64,000 nucleotides of DNA from contig NZ_HG938353.1 in assembly GCF_000731315.1 (NCBI RefSeq), forward strand, positions 1,922,001 through 1,986,000. Reading direction: 5' to 3'. Under the pieces are notes generated by a model that had not been told where the DNA came from, did no database searches, and saw only the letters and a program-made list of their open reading frames with translations. Position 1 is the stretch's first letter. The number at the start of each line of letters is the position of its first letter. The translations under genes and the position numbers were made by a program. Below, piece after piece: positions 35,027 to 43,546 of this stretch. The stretch comes from Neorhizobium galegae bv. orientalis str. HAMBI 540. GTDB lineage: Bacteria > Pseudomonadota > Alphaproteobacteria > Rhizobiales > Rhizobiaceae.

Positions 35027-37482
35027 AGTGATCCTCCCTTGATAATACCCTCGCCTGCTGCGTGGCAGGAATAGAGGTCGTAGATGCGGAATTGCGGGAT
35101 CGCGTCCGTCGGCGCGGCGGGCGTGAAGCGGATGCTGCGGCTTTCGCCGCGGGCGAGATCGAAAGCATTTTCGGAATAACGGCCGTTCGTGCCGCTCTCG
35201 ATCAGCACGAAAAGCGCAAGGCCGTCAGCCTTGACGACGAGGTCAAAAGCTCCATCACCGGATGGAGACACGGCAAGCTCAAGCCCTGCCGGTTCGAGCT
35301 CCAGGGCCTTGTAGCTGCCCGGCACATGATGCCCCTCGCCAGCCATGCCGTTCGATGCGGAAAAGCTCCAGGAAAGGATCGACCCGTCGGGAATATCCGC
35401 GCTCGGCAAGGTGAGCACGGTGACGGCTGCATCGGGTGTGCAGACGGCTTCGATGCTCCGAAGCGAGCTGCGCTCGCCCCGGAGCGTCAGGAGCGACAGA
35501 TTGAGGGTCACCGCCACATCGACGGCTGTGTCATTGACGAGCGAGAAACGGATCTCCCGGCCGTCATCTGACGGGATCGCCGCAACCGTGACCGGCTGGA
35601 AGAAGCGCTTCGCCATATAGTGCAGCACTTTCCAGCTGCCGCCATAGTCGAGGCTCGACCACGAAGCCACCGGCCAGGTGTCGTTGAGCTGCCAGTAGAG
35701 CGCACCCATCGTATGCGGCTTCAGCGACCTCCAGAAATCGACGGCCGTCTTGATCGCCAATCCCTGCTGCACCTGGCTCAGATAGACGAAATTGGCGAAA
35801 TCGGTCGGAAAGCGGAAGTTGCGGAACATCGTGCCGGCGATACGCTCGTTGCCGCCGGCATTCTTCTGGTGATGCTCCATGACCGGCGAGGCAATGTTCA
35901 TATCCTTGGCCGCAGCATAGGTCTCGATGACGGGCAGCGACGTATAGGACTGGAAGCCGAATTCCGAGCAGAAGCGCGGGCGAACGGAGCGGTAGTCGGC
36001 GAACGGTTTGTTCTCATGCCAGACCGACCAGTAATGCATGTCGCCCGAACCGTCCGCATGCCAGGCATCGCCGTAATCGAGATAGCCGGATGCGGGGCTG
36101 GACGGCCACCAGGTGGCGTCGGGCGCGGCCCTTTCTAGCGCCTGCTCGATGACGCGGTTCAACCGGTCGTAGGAGACGAGGTATCGGTCGCGGTTCTCAC
36201 GGGATTCCGGAAACCATGTCAGCGCGCCGACCAGCTCGTTATCGCCGCACCAGAGCACGATCGAGGGATGCGAGATGAGCCTGCGGGCCTGGTACTCGAC
36301 TTCCGCCGAGACATTTTCCAGGAAATCCGAGGTCGAGGGATAGAGGTTGCAGGCGAACTGAAAATCCTGCCAGACCATCAGGCCGAGTTCGTCGCAGAGG
36401 TCGTAGAACCAGTCCGGCTCATAAAAACCGCCGCCCCAGACCCGGATCATGTTCATGTTGGCATCGACGGCGGAGCGCAGCAGGTCCTCGGTCTTTTCGG
36501 GGCCGGACAGAGAGAACAGCGCGTCCGCCGGAATCCAGTTGGCGCCGCGGCAGAAGATTTCGCGGCCGTTGACGCGGAAGGCGAAACGGCTGCCGGCTTC
36601 GTCCGGGTCGGTGAGCAACTCGACGGTGCGCAAACCAATCTGACGTGTCACGGTCTCTGTCGGGGTCTCGACCGTCAGCTTATAGAGCCCCTGTTCGCCA
36701 CTGCCGGAGGGCCACCAGAGTTTGGGGTCATCGATGTGGAAGACATGGGTCACCGTGGTCTCGCCGGCGCGCACGCCGCAATCGAGCCGGACACGTTCAC
36801 CGCCGAGCGAGAAGAAGACCGGCAGAACGCCCTGCCCTTCGGCATAAAACGTTACGGCGACGATGAGATCGACCGCATCGGCCTCATGTCTCTGGCTGGT
36901 GATGACATGTTCGACGCGGGCGGTTTCGAGCTTCTTCAGCGAAATCTCGCCGTAAAGCCCGAGGGGCGCGATCGCGATATTCCAGTCCCAGCCAAAATGG
37001 GATTGCGGCTTTCGCAGCATGTTGCCGTTGGGGATCGGCGAATTGTTCGTGGAATAGGGAATGTAAAACGGCTGGCGCCCCTGCCGCTCCGCGCCTTCGA
37101 CGATGCTGGAGCGGAAGAGGACACGGATCGTGTTCTCGCCGGCCTTGAGCGCCTTCGACACGTCCGGCCGGTAACGGCGGAAGCAGTTGTCCGCCTGGAG
37201 CACCGGGATATCGTTGACGAAGACGGTCGCGACCGTATCGAGATCGGTGATGTCGAGATACCAGGAGCCGGCCGGATCATCGAGCGTGAAGCGCCTCTCG
37301 ATCGTCCAGTCCTTGTTTGCGACCCATTGCACGTCGTTTTCGTTGCGCCCGTAATACGGGTCCGGGATAATGCCGGCCGTCTTCAGCGCAGTGTGGACGT
37401 CGCCCGGGATCGGCATCTCGGTGCGATGTGTTCCGTCGGCAGAGGCGAGCTGCCAAGGGCCGGAGAGGTCGATCATGGTCAT
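35023..37482 (-). CDS. Beta-mannosidase, glycoside hydrolase family 2
   Basis: 819 residues with the GH2 order: sugar-binding domain (1-180), immunoglobulin-like domain (185-290), TIM barrel (300-610) and C-terminal sandwich domains. Catalytic residues appear as acid/base Glu416 in WCGDNE and nucleophile Glu507 in FCSEFGFQS. The N-terminal PGDVHTALKTAGIIPDPYYG is typical of beta-mannosidases rather than galactosidases. It has no signal peptide and would release mannose from imported beta-mannosides in the cytoplasm. It is the first enzyme gene behind the ABC importer. Confidence 0.92.
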   Translation of the reverse strand: MTMIDLSGPWQLASADGTHRTEMPIPGDVHTALKTAGIIPDPYYGRNENDVQWVANKDWTIERRFTLDDPAGSWYLDITDLDTVATVFVNDIPVLQADNCFRRYRPDVSKALKAGENTIRVLFRSSIVEGAERQGRQPFYIPYSTNNSPIPNGNMLRKPQSHFGWDWNIAIAPLGLYGEISLKKLETARVEHVITSQRHEADAVDLIVAVTFYAEGQGVLPVFFSLGGERVRLDCGVRAGETTVTHVFHIDDPKLWWPSGSGEQGLYKLTVETPTETVTRQIGLRTVELLTDPDEAGSRFAFRVNGREIFCRGANWIPADALFSLSGPEKTEDLLRSAVDANMNMIRVWGGGFYEPDWFYDLCDELGLMVWQDFQFACNLYPSTSDFLENVSAEVEYQARRLISHPSIVLWCGDNELVGALTWFPESRENRDRYLVSYDRLNRVIEQALERAAPDATWWPSSPASGYLDYGDAWHADGSGDMHYWSVWHENKPFADYRSVRPRFCSEFGFQSYTSLPVIETYAAAKDMNIASPVMEHHQKNAGGNERIAGTMFRNFRFPTDFANFVYLSQVQQGLAIKTAVDFWRSLKPHTMGALYWQLNDTWPVASWSSLDYGGSWKVLHYMAKRFFQPVTVAAIPSDDGREIRFSLVNDTAVDVAVTLNLSLLTLRGERSSLRSIEAVCTPDAAVTVLTLPSADIPDGSILSWSFSASNGMAGEGHHVPGSYKALELEPAGLELAVSPSGDGAFDLVVKADGLALFVLIESGTNGRYSENAFDLARGESRSIRFTPAAPTDAIPQFRIYDLYSCHAAGEGIIKGGSL

Positions 37483-37518
37483 CGCGCCGGTCCGGAAAAA
37501 TTATGGCGTACCGGGCCA

Positions 37519-37676
37519 GCCCCCCTCTGCCCTGCCGGGCATCTCCCCCACGGGTGGGGAGATTGGCTAGGGACCTGCTCACCGGCCCCACTATAAGCGC
37601 CGGGGATGGCGAGACGTTGCAGCGAGTCGATCTCCCCCCTTGTGGGGGAGATGGCCGGCAGGCCAGAGGGGGGTGC
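37519..37676. repeat. Second palindromic intergenic repeat (RIME2/ABC-like)
   Basis: A 158-bp inverted repeat. The left arm 37519-37563 begins GCCCCCCTCTGCCCTGCCGG and contains the hairpin ATCTCCCCCACGGGTGGGGAGAT. The right arm 37630-37676 has the hairpin ATCTCCCCCCTTGTGGGGGA, then GCCGGCAGGCCAGAGGGGGG. It sits between the ABC ATPase and beta-mannosidase genes and may form a transcript-stabilising fold inside the operon. Confidence 0.7.
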
Positions 37677-37726
37677 CTCCTGGCTTAAAGCGAATAAGCC
37701 CCCGCGAAACTGGCTGCACGCAAACA

Positions 37727-38839
37727 TCAGATCCGCTCTTCCGTCTCGGCGTCGAACAGTGAGGCCATGGTCATGTCGAAGGCGAGGCGCACCTTGGCGC
37801 CGACGGCATAACGCCTTGCGCCGCCGATGCGAACCGACATCACATGGCCGGCATGCTTCAGCCAAAGCAGGTTGTCGGCGCCCATCGGCTCCTCGATATC
37901 GACGATCGCTTCATGCACTTCGCCGCCGGTTATGTCGCCGTCCACCTTGATATGTTCCGGACGGGCGCCGAGAGTGACCTTGCGCCCGGGCTTCAGCGGC
38001 TCGGAAGCGTCATAACCGTCGAGAGCGAAGCTGACCCCATTCGTCCTGAAGACGGCGCGGCCGCCCTCCTCCGCCAGTTCGCCGGTGAGAAAATTCATCG
38101 CCGGTGAGCCGATGAAGGCTGCCACGAAACGGTTCTTCGGCTTGTTGTAGATCGTCACCGGATCGTCGAGCTGCTGGATGACGCCGCTCTTCATGATGGC
38201 GATGCGGTCGGCAAGCGTCAGCGCCTCGATCTGGTCGTGGGTGACGTAGATCATCGTGTTCTTGAGCGCCTGGTGAAGGCGCTTGATTTCGACTCGCAGC
38301 TCCGAGCGGAGCTTCGCATCGAGGTTCGACAGCGGCTCGTCGAACAGGAAGACGTCGACATCACGCACCAGCGCTCGGCCGATCGCGACGCGCTGGCGCT
38401 GGCCGCCGGAGAGTTCCGAGGGTTTGCGCTTGAGAAGCGGTTCGATCTGCAGGATGCCGGAGGCGCGTGCCACGCGGCGATCGATCTCGGCTTTCGGGAT
38501 CTTGGCGACGCGCAGGCCGAACGAGAGGTTTTTTTCCACCGTCATCTGCGGGTAGAGCGCGTAGGACTGGAACACCATGCCGATGCCGCGATCCTTGGGC
38601 TCTTCCCAGGTGACGTTCTTGTCCTTGATGAAGATCTGGCCTTCGGTCGGTTCGAGAAGTCCGGCAATGCAGTTCAACAGCGTGGACTTGCCGCAGCCGG
38701 ACGAGCCGAGCAGGACCAGGAACTCGCCGTCATGGATGTCGAGGTTGAGATTTTCGAGCACCTTCACCGAGCCGAAGGACAGCGACAGTTCGCGGATGGA
38801 AACGCTGCTCTGCGCGCGCGCGGAAACATTGTTGAGCAT
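37727..38839 (-). CDS. Sugar ABC transporter ATP-binding protein (UgpC/MsmK type)
   Basis: 370 residues. ATPase domain with Walker A GSSGCGKS, Q-loop VFQSYALYPQM, signature LSGGQRQRVAIGRA, Walker B VDVFLFDEPLSNLD and switch HDQIEA; then a MalK-like regulatory OB domain (from about 240) with GARPEHIKVDGD. It energises the two permeases directly upstream (5-bp gap). A single MalK-type ATPase works as a homodimer in such systems. Confidence 0.92.
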   Translation of the reverse strand: MLNNVSARAQSSVSIRELSLSFGSVKVLENLNLDIHDGEFLVLLGSSGCGKSTLLNCIAGLLEPTEGQIFIKDKNVTWEEPKDRGIGMVFQSYALYPQMTVEKNLSFGLRVAKIPKAEIDRRVARASGILQIEPLLKRKPSELSGGQRQRVAIGRALVRDVDVFLFDEPLSNLDAKLRSELRVEIKRLHQALKNTMIYVTHDQIEALTLADRIAIMKSGVIQQLDDPVTIYNKPKNRFVAAFIGSPAMNFLTGELAEEGGRAVFRTNGVSFALDGYDASEPLKPGRKVTLGARPEHIKVDGDITGGEVHEAIVDIEEPMGADNLLWLKHAGHVMSVRIGGARRYAVGAKVRLAFDMTMASLFDAETEERI

Positions 38840-38844
38840 CAGGC

Positions 38845-39795
38845 TTATCCTTTGACTGCGCCGGCCGCGATGCCGCGGACGAAAAGCCGGCCGGAAACGA
38901 AATAGACGATCAGCGGAACCGCACCCGTCAGCAGCGTCGCCGCCATGTTGACGTTGTATTCCTTCACGCCCTGGACGGAATTGACGATGTTGTTGAGCTG
39001 AACGGTCATCGGATAGGTATCCGGCCGGGTGAACACCACGCCGAACAGGAAGTCGTTCCAGATGCCGGTGGTCTGCAGGATCATCGAGACGACGAAGATC
39101 GGCAGCGACATGGGCAGCATGATCCGGAAATAGATCTGCCAGAAACCCGCCCCGTCGATGCGGGCCGCCTTGAACAGTTCCTCAGGCAGCGAGACGAAAT
39201 AGTTGCGGAACAGCAGCGTCTGGATCGGCATGCCGAAGATCGAATGCACCAGGATGAGGCCGTAGAGCGAGCCGTAGAGGCCCATTTCGCGCAGCACGAT
39301 GACGATCGGGTAGATCATCACCTGATAGGGGATGAAGGCACCGACGATCAGGATCGTGAAGAAGATCTCCGAGCCCTTGAACCGCCAGTTGGCAAGCGCA
39401 TAACCGTTCACCGAAGCGATCGCGATCGACACGATCACCGATGGCACGGTGATCCGAACCGAGTTCCAGAAGCCGCGCGAAAGACCGTCGCAGTTCAAGC
39501 CCGTGCAGGCCTGCGCCCAGGCCTTCACCCAGGGCTCGAATGTGATCTCCATCGGCGGCGAAAAGATATTGCCGAGGCGGATTTCCGGCATGCCCTTCAA
39601 CGACGTGACGACCATCACGTAGAGCGGCACGAGATAATAGAGCGCCGCCAAACCGAGCGCGCCATAGACGATGATATTGCGCGACGAGAGCGTTTTGCGG
39701 GGGCGTTTGCCCTGCGGACCGGCTTTCAGCCGGGAGCCGGCCTGGCCGGAGCCCGCAGCCACGGAAATGGCGGGCATCGTGAGCGATTTATCCAC
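38845..39795 (-). CDS. Sugar ABC transporter permease (MalG class)
   Basis: 316 residues with six helices after a basic N-terminal extension of about 35 residues. MalG-type features: YYLVPLYVMVVTSLKGMPEI, the conserved EAA loop with EELFKAARIDGAGFWQIYFR, and QTTGIWNDFLFGVVFTRPDT. The start overlaps the upstream permease stop by eight bases. It pairs with the MalF-class partner. Confidence 0.92.
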   Translation of the reverse strand: MDKSLTMPAISVAAGSGQAGSRLKAGPQGKRPRKTLSSRNIIVYGALGLAALYYLVPLYVMVVTSLKGMPEIRLGNIFSPPMEITFEPWVKAWAQACTGLNCDGLSRGFWNSVRITVPSVIVSIAIASVNGYALANWRFKGSEIFFTILIVGAFIPYQVMIYPIVIVLREMGLYGSLYGLILVHSIFGMPIQTLLFRNYFVSLPEELFKAARIDGAGFWQIYFRIMLPMSLPIFVVSMILQTTGIWNDFLFGVVFTRPDTYPMTVQLNNIVNSVQGVKEYNVNMAATLLTGAVPLIVYFVSGRLFVRGIAAGAVKG

Positions 39796-40696
39796 GCTTG
39801 CGTCCTCCGAATTCGAGATAGGCCCAGGGAACGATGATGATGGCGACGGCGAGAAGCATCATGGTGGATGCAGCAAAACCCTGGCCGAGGTTCTGGGCGA
39901 AGAACATGTAGTCGTAGACGTATTTGGCAGGCACGTCGGAGGCGATGCCGGGGCCGCCGCTCGTCTGCGCCACGACAAGGTCGTAGATCCTGACGATGCC
40001 GCTGGCGATGATGACCAGCGTGGTGACGAAGACCGGCCGCATCATCGGGATGATGATGAAGAGATAGGTCTTCCACATCGGGATGCCGTCGACGCGCGCC
40101 GCCTTCCAGATGTCCTCGTCGATGCCGCGAAGCCCGGCGAGCATCAGGCACATGACGAGGCCCGTCCCCTGCCAGAGTGCGGCGATCAGGATGCCGTAGA
40201 TGACGATATCGGAATTGTAGAGCGGATCGAACGTGAAGCTCGTCCAGCCGAGCGAGCGGACGACCGATTGCACGCCGAATTCAGGATTGAGAATCCACTG
40301 CCAGACAAGGCCGGTGACGATGAAGGACAGCGCGAACGGATAGAGGAAGATCGTCCGGAACGTGTTTTCGAAACGGATCTTCTGGTCCATCAGCGCGGCC
40401 AGCAGGAAACCGATCGTCAGGCTGAAGATCAGCGACAGGCACCCGTAGGTCGCCAGATTCTGGATCGAGACGATCCAGCGCGGCGTATCCCAGAGCCGCT
40501 CATACTGTTCCAGACCGACGAAGGACAGGCGCGGCAGGAGTTTGGAATTGGTGAAGGAATAAACGACGGTCCAGATCGTGCCGCCGAGGAAGATCACCAC
40601 GGCTGTCAGCATCATCGGGATCGAGGCAATCTTCGAATTGAGATTGCGGAATAACTGATTGGGTCGGCCGGGCTGAGTGTGCGCCGCCATGGTCAA
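39788..40696 (-). CDS. Sugar ABC transporter permease (MalF class)
   Basis: 302 residues, six helices. MalF-type hallmarks are LSFVGLEQYERLWDTPRWIV, FTRTIFLYPFALSF-like segment (NTFRTIFLYPFALSFIVTGL), WQWILNPEFGVQSVV and the EAA loop IWKAARVDGIPMWKTYLFII. It lies about 90 bases after the binding-protein gene, with a GC-rich hairpin between them. Confidence 0.92.
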   Translation of the reverse strand: MTMAAHTQPGRPNQLFRNLNSKIASIPMMLTAVVIFLGGTIWTVVYSFTNSKLLPRLSFVGLEQYERLWDTPRWIVSIQNLATYGCLSLIFSLTIGFLLAALMDQKIRFENTFRTIFLYPFALSFIVTGLVWQWILNPEFGVQSVVRSLGWTSFTFDPLYNSDIVIYGILIAALWQGTGLVMCLMLAGLRGIDEDIWKAARVDGIPMWKTYLFIIIPMMRPVFVTTLVIIASGIVRIYDLVVAQTSGGPGIASDVPAKYVYDYMFFAQNLGQGFAASTMMLLAVAIIIVPWAYLEFGGRKRG

Positions 40697-40735
40697 CTCC
40701 TCTGGATAGCAAAGGCTGCAGGAAGCAAGCCACCA

Positions 40736-40766
40736 CCGGCCCCGCCCCTTTCGGACGCGGAGCCGG
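40736..40766 (-). terminator. Hairpin between binding-protein and permease genes
   Basis: CCGGC-CCCGC paired with GCGGA-GCCGG around a short loop, right after the binding-protein stop. Such hairpins in ABC operons usually keep the binding-protein message stable and reduce read-through to the permeases. Confidence 0.5.
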
Positions 40767-40789
40767 CTGTTGGATCGCTGTCTGTTGGA

Positions 40790-42025
40790 TCAACCGGCCT
40801 TGGAGAAAATAGCGACGAAGCGCTTCTGGGCCTCCTCGGCAGTGATCGACGTGTTGGCGAAGAACTGCGACATCAGGTCTTCCAGCTGCTTCTGCGTATC
40901 CTGCGTGATGAGCTGGTCGGTGCTGGTGACGACATTGCCCTTGGCGAGGATCTCGAGACCCTTCTTCATGCAGTCGTTGGCGGCCGCAAGATCGACGTCG
41001 CCGCGCACCGGCAGCGAGCCCTTCTTGAGGTTGAAGGCAACCTGTGTCTTGGCGTCGAGAAGCGACGAGGCAAGCGCTTCCTGTGCCTTCGTCTTCGCCG
41101 CGTCCTTGAGGACCGGGAAATAGAAGGCGTCGCCCGCCGTCGAGATGACCTCGTTCACGCCGAGGCCAGGCAGGCAGGTATAGTCGACGCCGGCCTTCTT
41201 GCCGGCAAGCTGGAATTCGCCCTGCGCCCAGTCACCCATGATCTGGCCCCCGGCTTTGCCGGTGATCACCATGTTGGTCGCCTGGTTCCAGTCCTGGACG
41301 TTGGTGCCCTTCGACATCTTCCGGGCATCGTCGGCTGCCTTGAAGACCTTGGCCATTTCCGGACCGGCCGCGACCTTTGCGTCCTTGTCGCCATAGACCT
41401 TCTGGTAGATCTCCTTGCCGCCGATCGCGACCGTCAGCACGCTGAACAGACCGGTCGACTGCCAAGCCTGACCGCCGACTGCGAGCGGCACGATGCCTGC
41501 CTTTTCAAGCGCCGGAGCCGCTGCGACATATTCGTCCCAGTTCTTCGGAACCGCAACGCCAGCCTTCTTGAAGGCATCGTTGGAAAGCCACAGCCATTGC
41601 CAGGAATGGATGTTGAGCGGCACGCAATAGATCTTGCCTTCGAAAGTGCAGGATTTCAGCAGGCCCGCAGGGCGGACGATCTTGTCCCAACCTTCCTTCT
41701 TGGCGAGATCGGTGAAGTCGCGCATCAGGCCGGCCTGGACCAGTTCCTCGGCTTGGCGGCCGTGGTTGAACTGGGTGGCCGCCATCGGATCGCCGCCGGT
41801 GATACGGCTGATCATGATCGGACGGGCGGTACCGCCGGAACCTGCAATCGCGCCATCAACCCATTTGTTGCCGGTTGCGTTGAAAGCCTTGGCGAGTTCC
41901 GCGACAGCGGCAGCCTCGCCCCCGGACGTCCACCAATGGGTGACTTCGAGATCGGTGGCGTGAGCCGCACCAAGCGGCAGCATCACGGTTGCGGCAAGAA
42001 CAGCCGCCATAGAACGAATATTCAT
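40790..42025 (-). CDS. Sugar ABC transporter substrate-binding protein
   Basis: 411 residues. Signal peptide NIRSMAAVLAATVMLPLGAA with cleavage near AHA-TD, then a family-1 extracellular solute-binding protein (DLEVTHWWTSGGEAAAVAEL, PLNIHSWQWLWLSNDAFKKA, GGQIMGDWAQGEFQLAGKKA). Aromatic residues (WW, WQW) suit binding of an oligosaccharide. The substrate is probably a beta-mannoside or xyloside given the enzymes downstream. It heads the leftward operon, divergent from the LacI gene. It has a GGAGGAGA ribosome site. Confidence 0.9.
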   Translation of the reverse strand: MNIRSMAAVLAATVMLPLGAAHATDLEVTHWWTSGGEAAAVAELAKAFNATGNKWVDGAIAGSGGTARPIMISRITGGDPMAATQFNHGRQAEELVQAGLMRDFTDLAKKEGWDKIVRPAGLLKSCTFEGKIYCVPLNIHSWQWLWLSNDAFKKAGVAVPKNWDEYVAAAPALEKAGIVPLAVGGQAWQSTGLFSVLTVAIGGKEIYQKVYGDKDAKVAAGPEMAKVFKAADDARKMSKGTNVQDWNQATNMVITGKAGGQIMGDWAQGEFQLAGKKAGVDYTCLPGLGVNEVISTAGDAFYFPVLKDAAKTKAQEALASSLLDAKTQVAFNLKKGSLPVRGDVDLAAANDCMKKGLEILAKGNVVTSTDQLITQDTQKQLEDLMSQFFANTSITAEEAQKRFVAIFSKAG

Positions 42026-42040
42026 GAGTCTCCTCCCTCA

Positions 42041-42054
42041 CTGAAACGTTGCCG
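42041..42054. promoter_or_regulatory. Candidate LacI-family operator 1
   Basis: CTGAAACGTTGCCG, an imperfect palindrome centred on CG, 15 bp before the binding-protein ATG. It shares TGAAACG with operator 2. LacI-family proteins read such CG-centred sites. Confidence 0.45.
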
Positions 42055-42325
42055 TAAAAACGTAGGGCAATCGCCGATATGACGCAACCGGTTTTGTCCG
42101 AAAAAATTCGCCAGTCGAGAAAATACAACCAAAAGAGGAATTTCGGAGGATTTTCCGGCTTGTTCATTCGTCCGAAACAAGGTTCAGAAACCAGAATTCG
42201 GGCGACTTATGGCCGATATCAGGAAGTCTGATTTTCGCAGGCGCAAAAAATCATTTCGCATCTGCGTTGTGCAACTCCGAGGAATGGGAGCTTTCCACTC
42301 GGCAAAATTCCTCTCGACATTTTAC

Positions 42326-42339
42326 CTGTATCGTTTCAG
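42326..42339. promoter_or_regulatory. Candidate LacI-family operator 2
   Basis: CTGTATCGTTTCAG, an imperfect palindrome centred on CG, about 100 bp before the LacI start and 285 bp from operator 1. Two distant sites would permit looping and autoregulation. Confidence 0.45.
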
Positions 42340-42441
42340 TTATTAAGTTCGTATCGGAGGACAGGGAGGTGTCGCGACGTTTCCGGGCAAGCTTCGGCCC
42401 TTTATAGTGGCCACCTGACTCGGGGGCAGCGACGGCAAATC

Positions 42442-43494
42442 ATGGATGACAGCGGAAGACCAAGAACGGGCGGAACGCAGACGGCGGTCCGTGAACGTCC
42501 TACCTTGAAAACGATCGCCTATATGACGGGCCTCGGCATCACCACCGTCTCGCGGGCGCTGAAGGATGCGCCGGATATCGGGGCCGACACCAAGGAGCGC
42601 GTCCGCCTCGTCGCCAACCAGCTCGGCTACCAGCCGAACCGCGCCGGCGTGCGCCTCAGAACCGGCAAGACCAACGTCATCGCCCTGGTGCTCAGCATCG
42701 ACGAGGAGCTGATGGGCTTCACCAGCCAGATGGTGCACGGCATTTCGGAAGTGCTGGGCGGCACGCAATATCACCTCGTGGTGACGCCGCATTCCTTCCA
42801 GAAGGACCCGATGGTGCCGGTACGCTATATCCTCGACACCGGCTCGGCGGACGGGGTGATCATCTCGCGTATCGAGCCGGACGACGCGCGGGTGCGGCTG
42901 ATGACGGAGCGGAACCTGCCTTTCGTCACCCACGGCCGCACCGACATGGGGATCGTCCATCCCTATCACGATTACGACAACGAGGCTTATGCCTATAAGG
43001 CCGTTCAGAAATTGGTGGGAAAAGGCCGCCGGAGGATCGCGTTCCTGTCGCCGGGAAGCCGCTTCTCGTTCTACGTCCACAGCCGCGTGGGCTTCGAACG
43101 CGGGCTCGCCGATTTCGGTGCTACCGAAGTGCCGATGGGCCGGTTGACCAGCGAGACGCCGCTTGAAGAAACCCGCGCCTATGCGGAACGGATGATGCGC
43201 GCGGCCGAGCCGCCGGATGGCATCATCTCGATCAGCGGATCGGCGACGATCGCACTGGTGGCCGGCCTCGAGGCTGCGGGTAAGAAACTAGGCCACGACG
43301 TCGACATGGTATCAAAGCAGTCGGCCGACTTCCTCAACTGGATTCGCCCGGAGATCTATACGGTCAGCGAGGATATCCGTCAGGCTGGGCGCGAGCTGGC
43401 CAAGGCCCTGATGGCCCGCATCGACGGCGTCGGCCCGGAACTGCTGCAGAGCGTCGCAAAGCCCGTCTGGTCGAAGATGGCGCCAAAGGACTGA
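42442..43494 (+). CDS. LacI family transcriptional regulator
   Basis: 350 residues. After a short unstructured start (1-18) comes the LacI helix-turn-helix: [20 protein letters not shown], then the hinge region with [16 protein letters not shown], and a periplasmic-binding-like effector domain. It resembles AglR-type regulators of rhizobial sugar operons. It is divergent from the binding-protein gene, so it probably represses the mannoside importer and enzymes. Confidence 0.9.
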   Translation: MDDSGRPRTGGTQTAVRERPTLKTIAYMTGLGITTVSRALKDAPDIGADTKERVRLVANQLGYQPNRAGVRLRTGKTNVIALVLSIDEELMGFTSQMVHGISEVLGGTQYHLVVTPHSFQKDPMVPVRYILDTGSADGVIISRIEPDDARVRLMTERNLPFVTHGRTDMGIVHPYHDYDNEAYAYKAVQKLVGKGRRRIAFLSPGSRFSFYVHSRVGFERGLADFGATEVPMGRLTSETPLEETRAYAERMMRAAEPPDGIISISGSATIALVAGLEAAGKKLGHDVDMVSKQSADFLNWIRPEIYTVSEDIRQAGRELAKALMARIDGVGPELLQSVAKPVWSKMAPKD

Positions 43495-43498
43495 AACG

Positions 43499-43527
43499 AA
43501 AACGCCCGCCGGATTGGCGGGCGTTTT
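43499..43527. terminator. Bidirectional rho-independent terminator
   Basis: AAAACGCCCGCC-GGATT-GGCGGGCGTTTT: a perfect GC-rich stem flanked by A- and T-runs. It serves the convergent LacI and gnd genes, which end on either side. Confidence 0.9.
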
Positions 43528-43546
43528 GCGTTGTGTGGGTCAATGA

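Larger units (their letters stand above)
42026..42441. other. Divergent regulatory region of the sugar operon
   Basis: No gene in these 416 bp. AT content rises between about 42060 and 42350. Two LacI-style operators are listed separately at its two ends. Confidence 0.6.
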
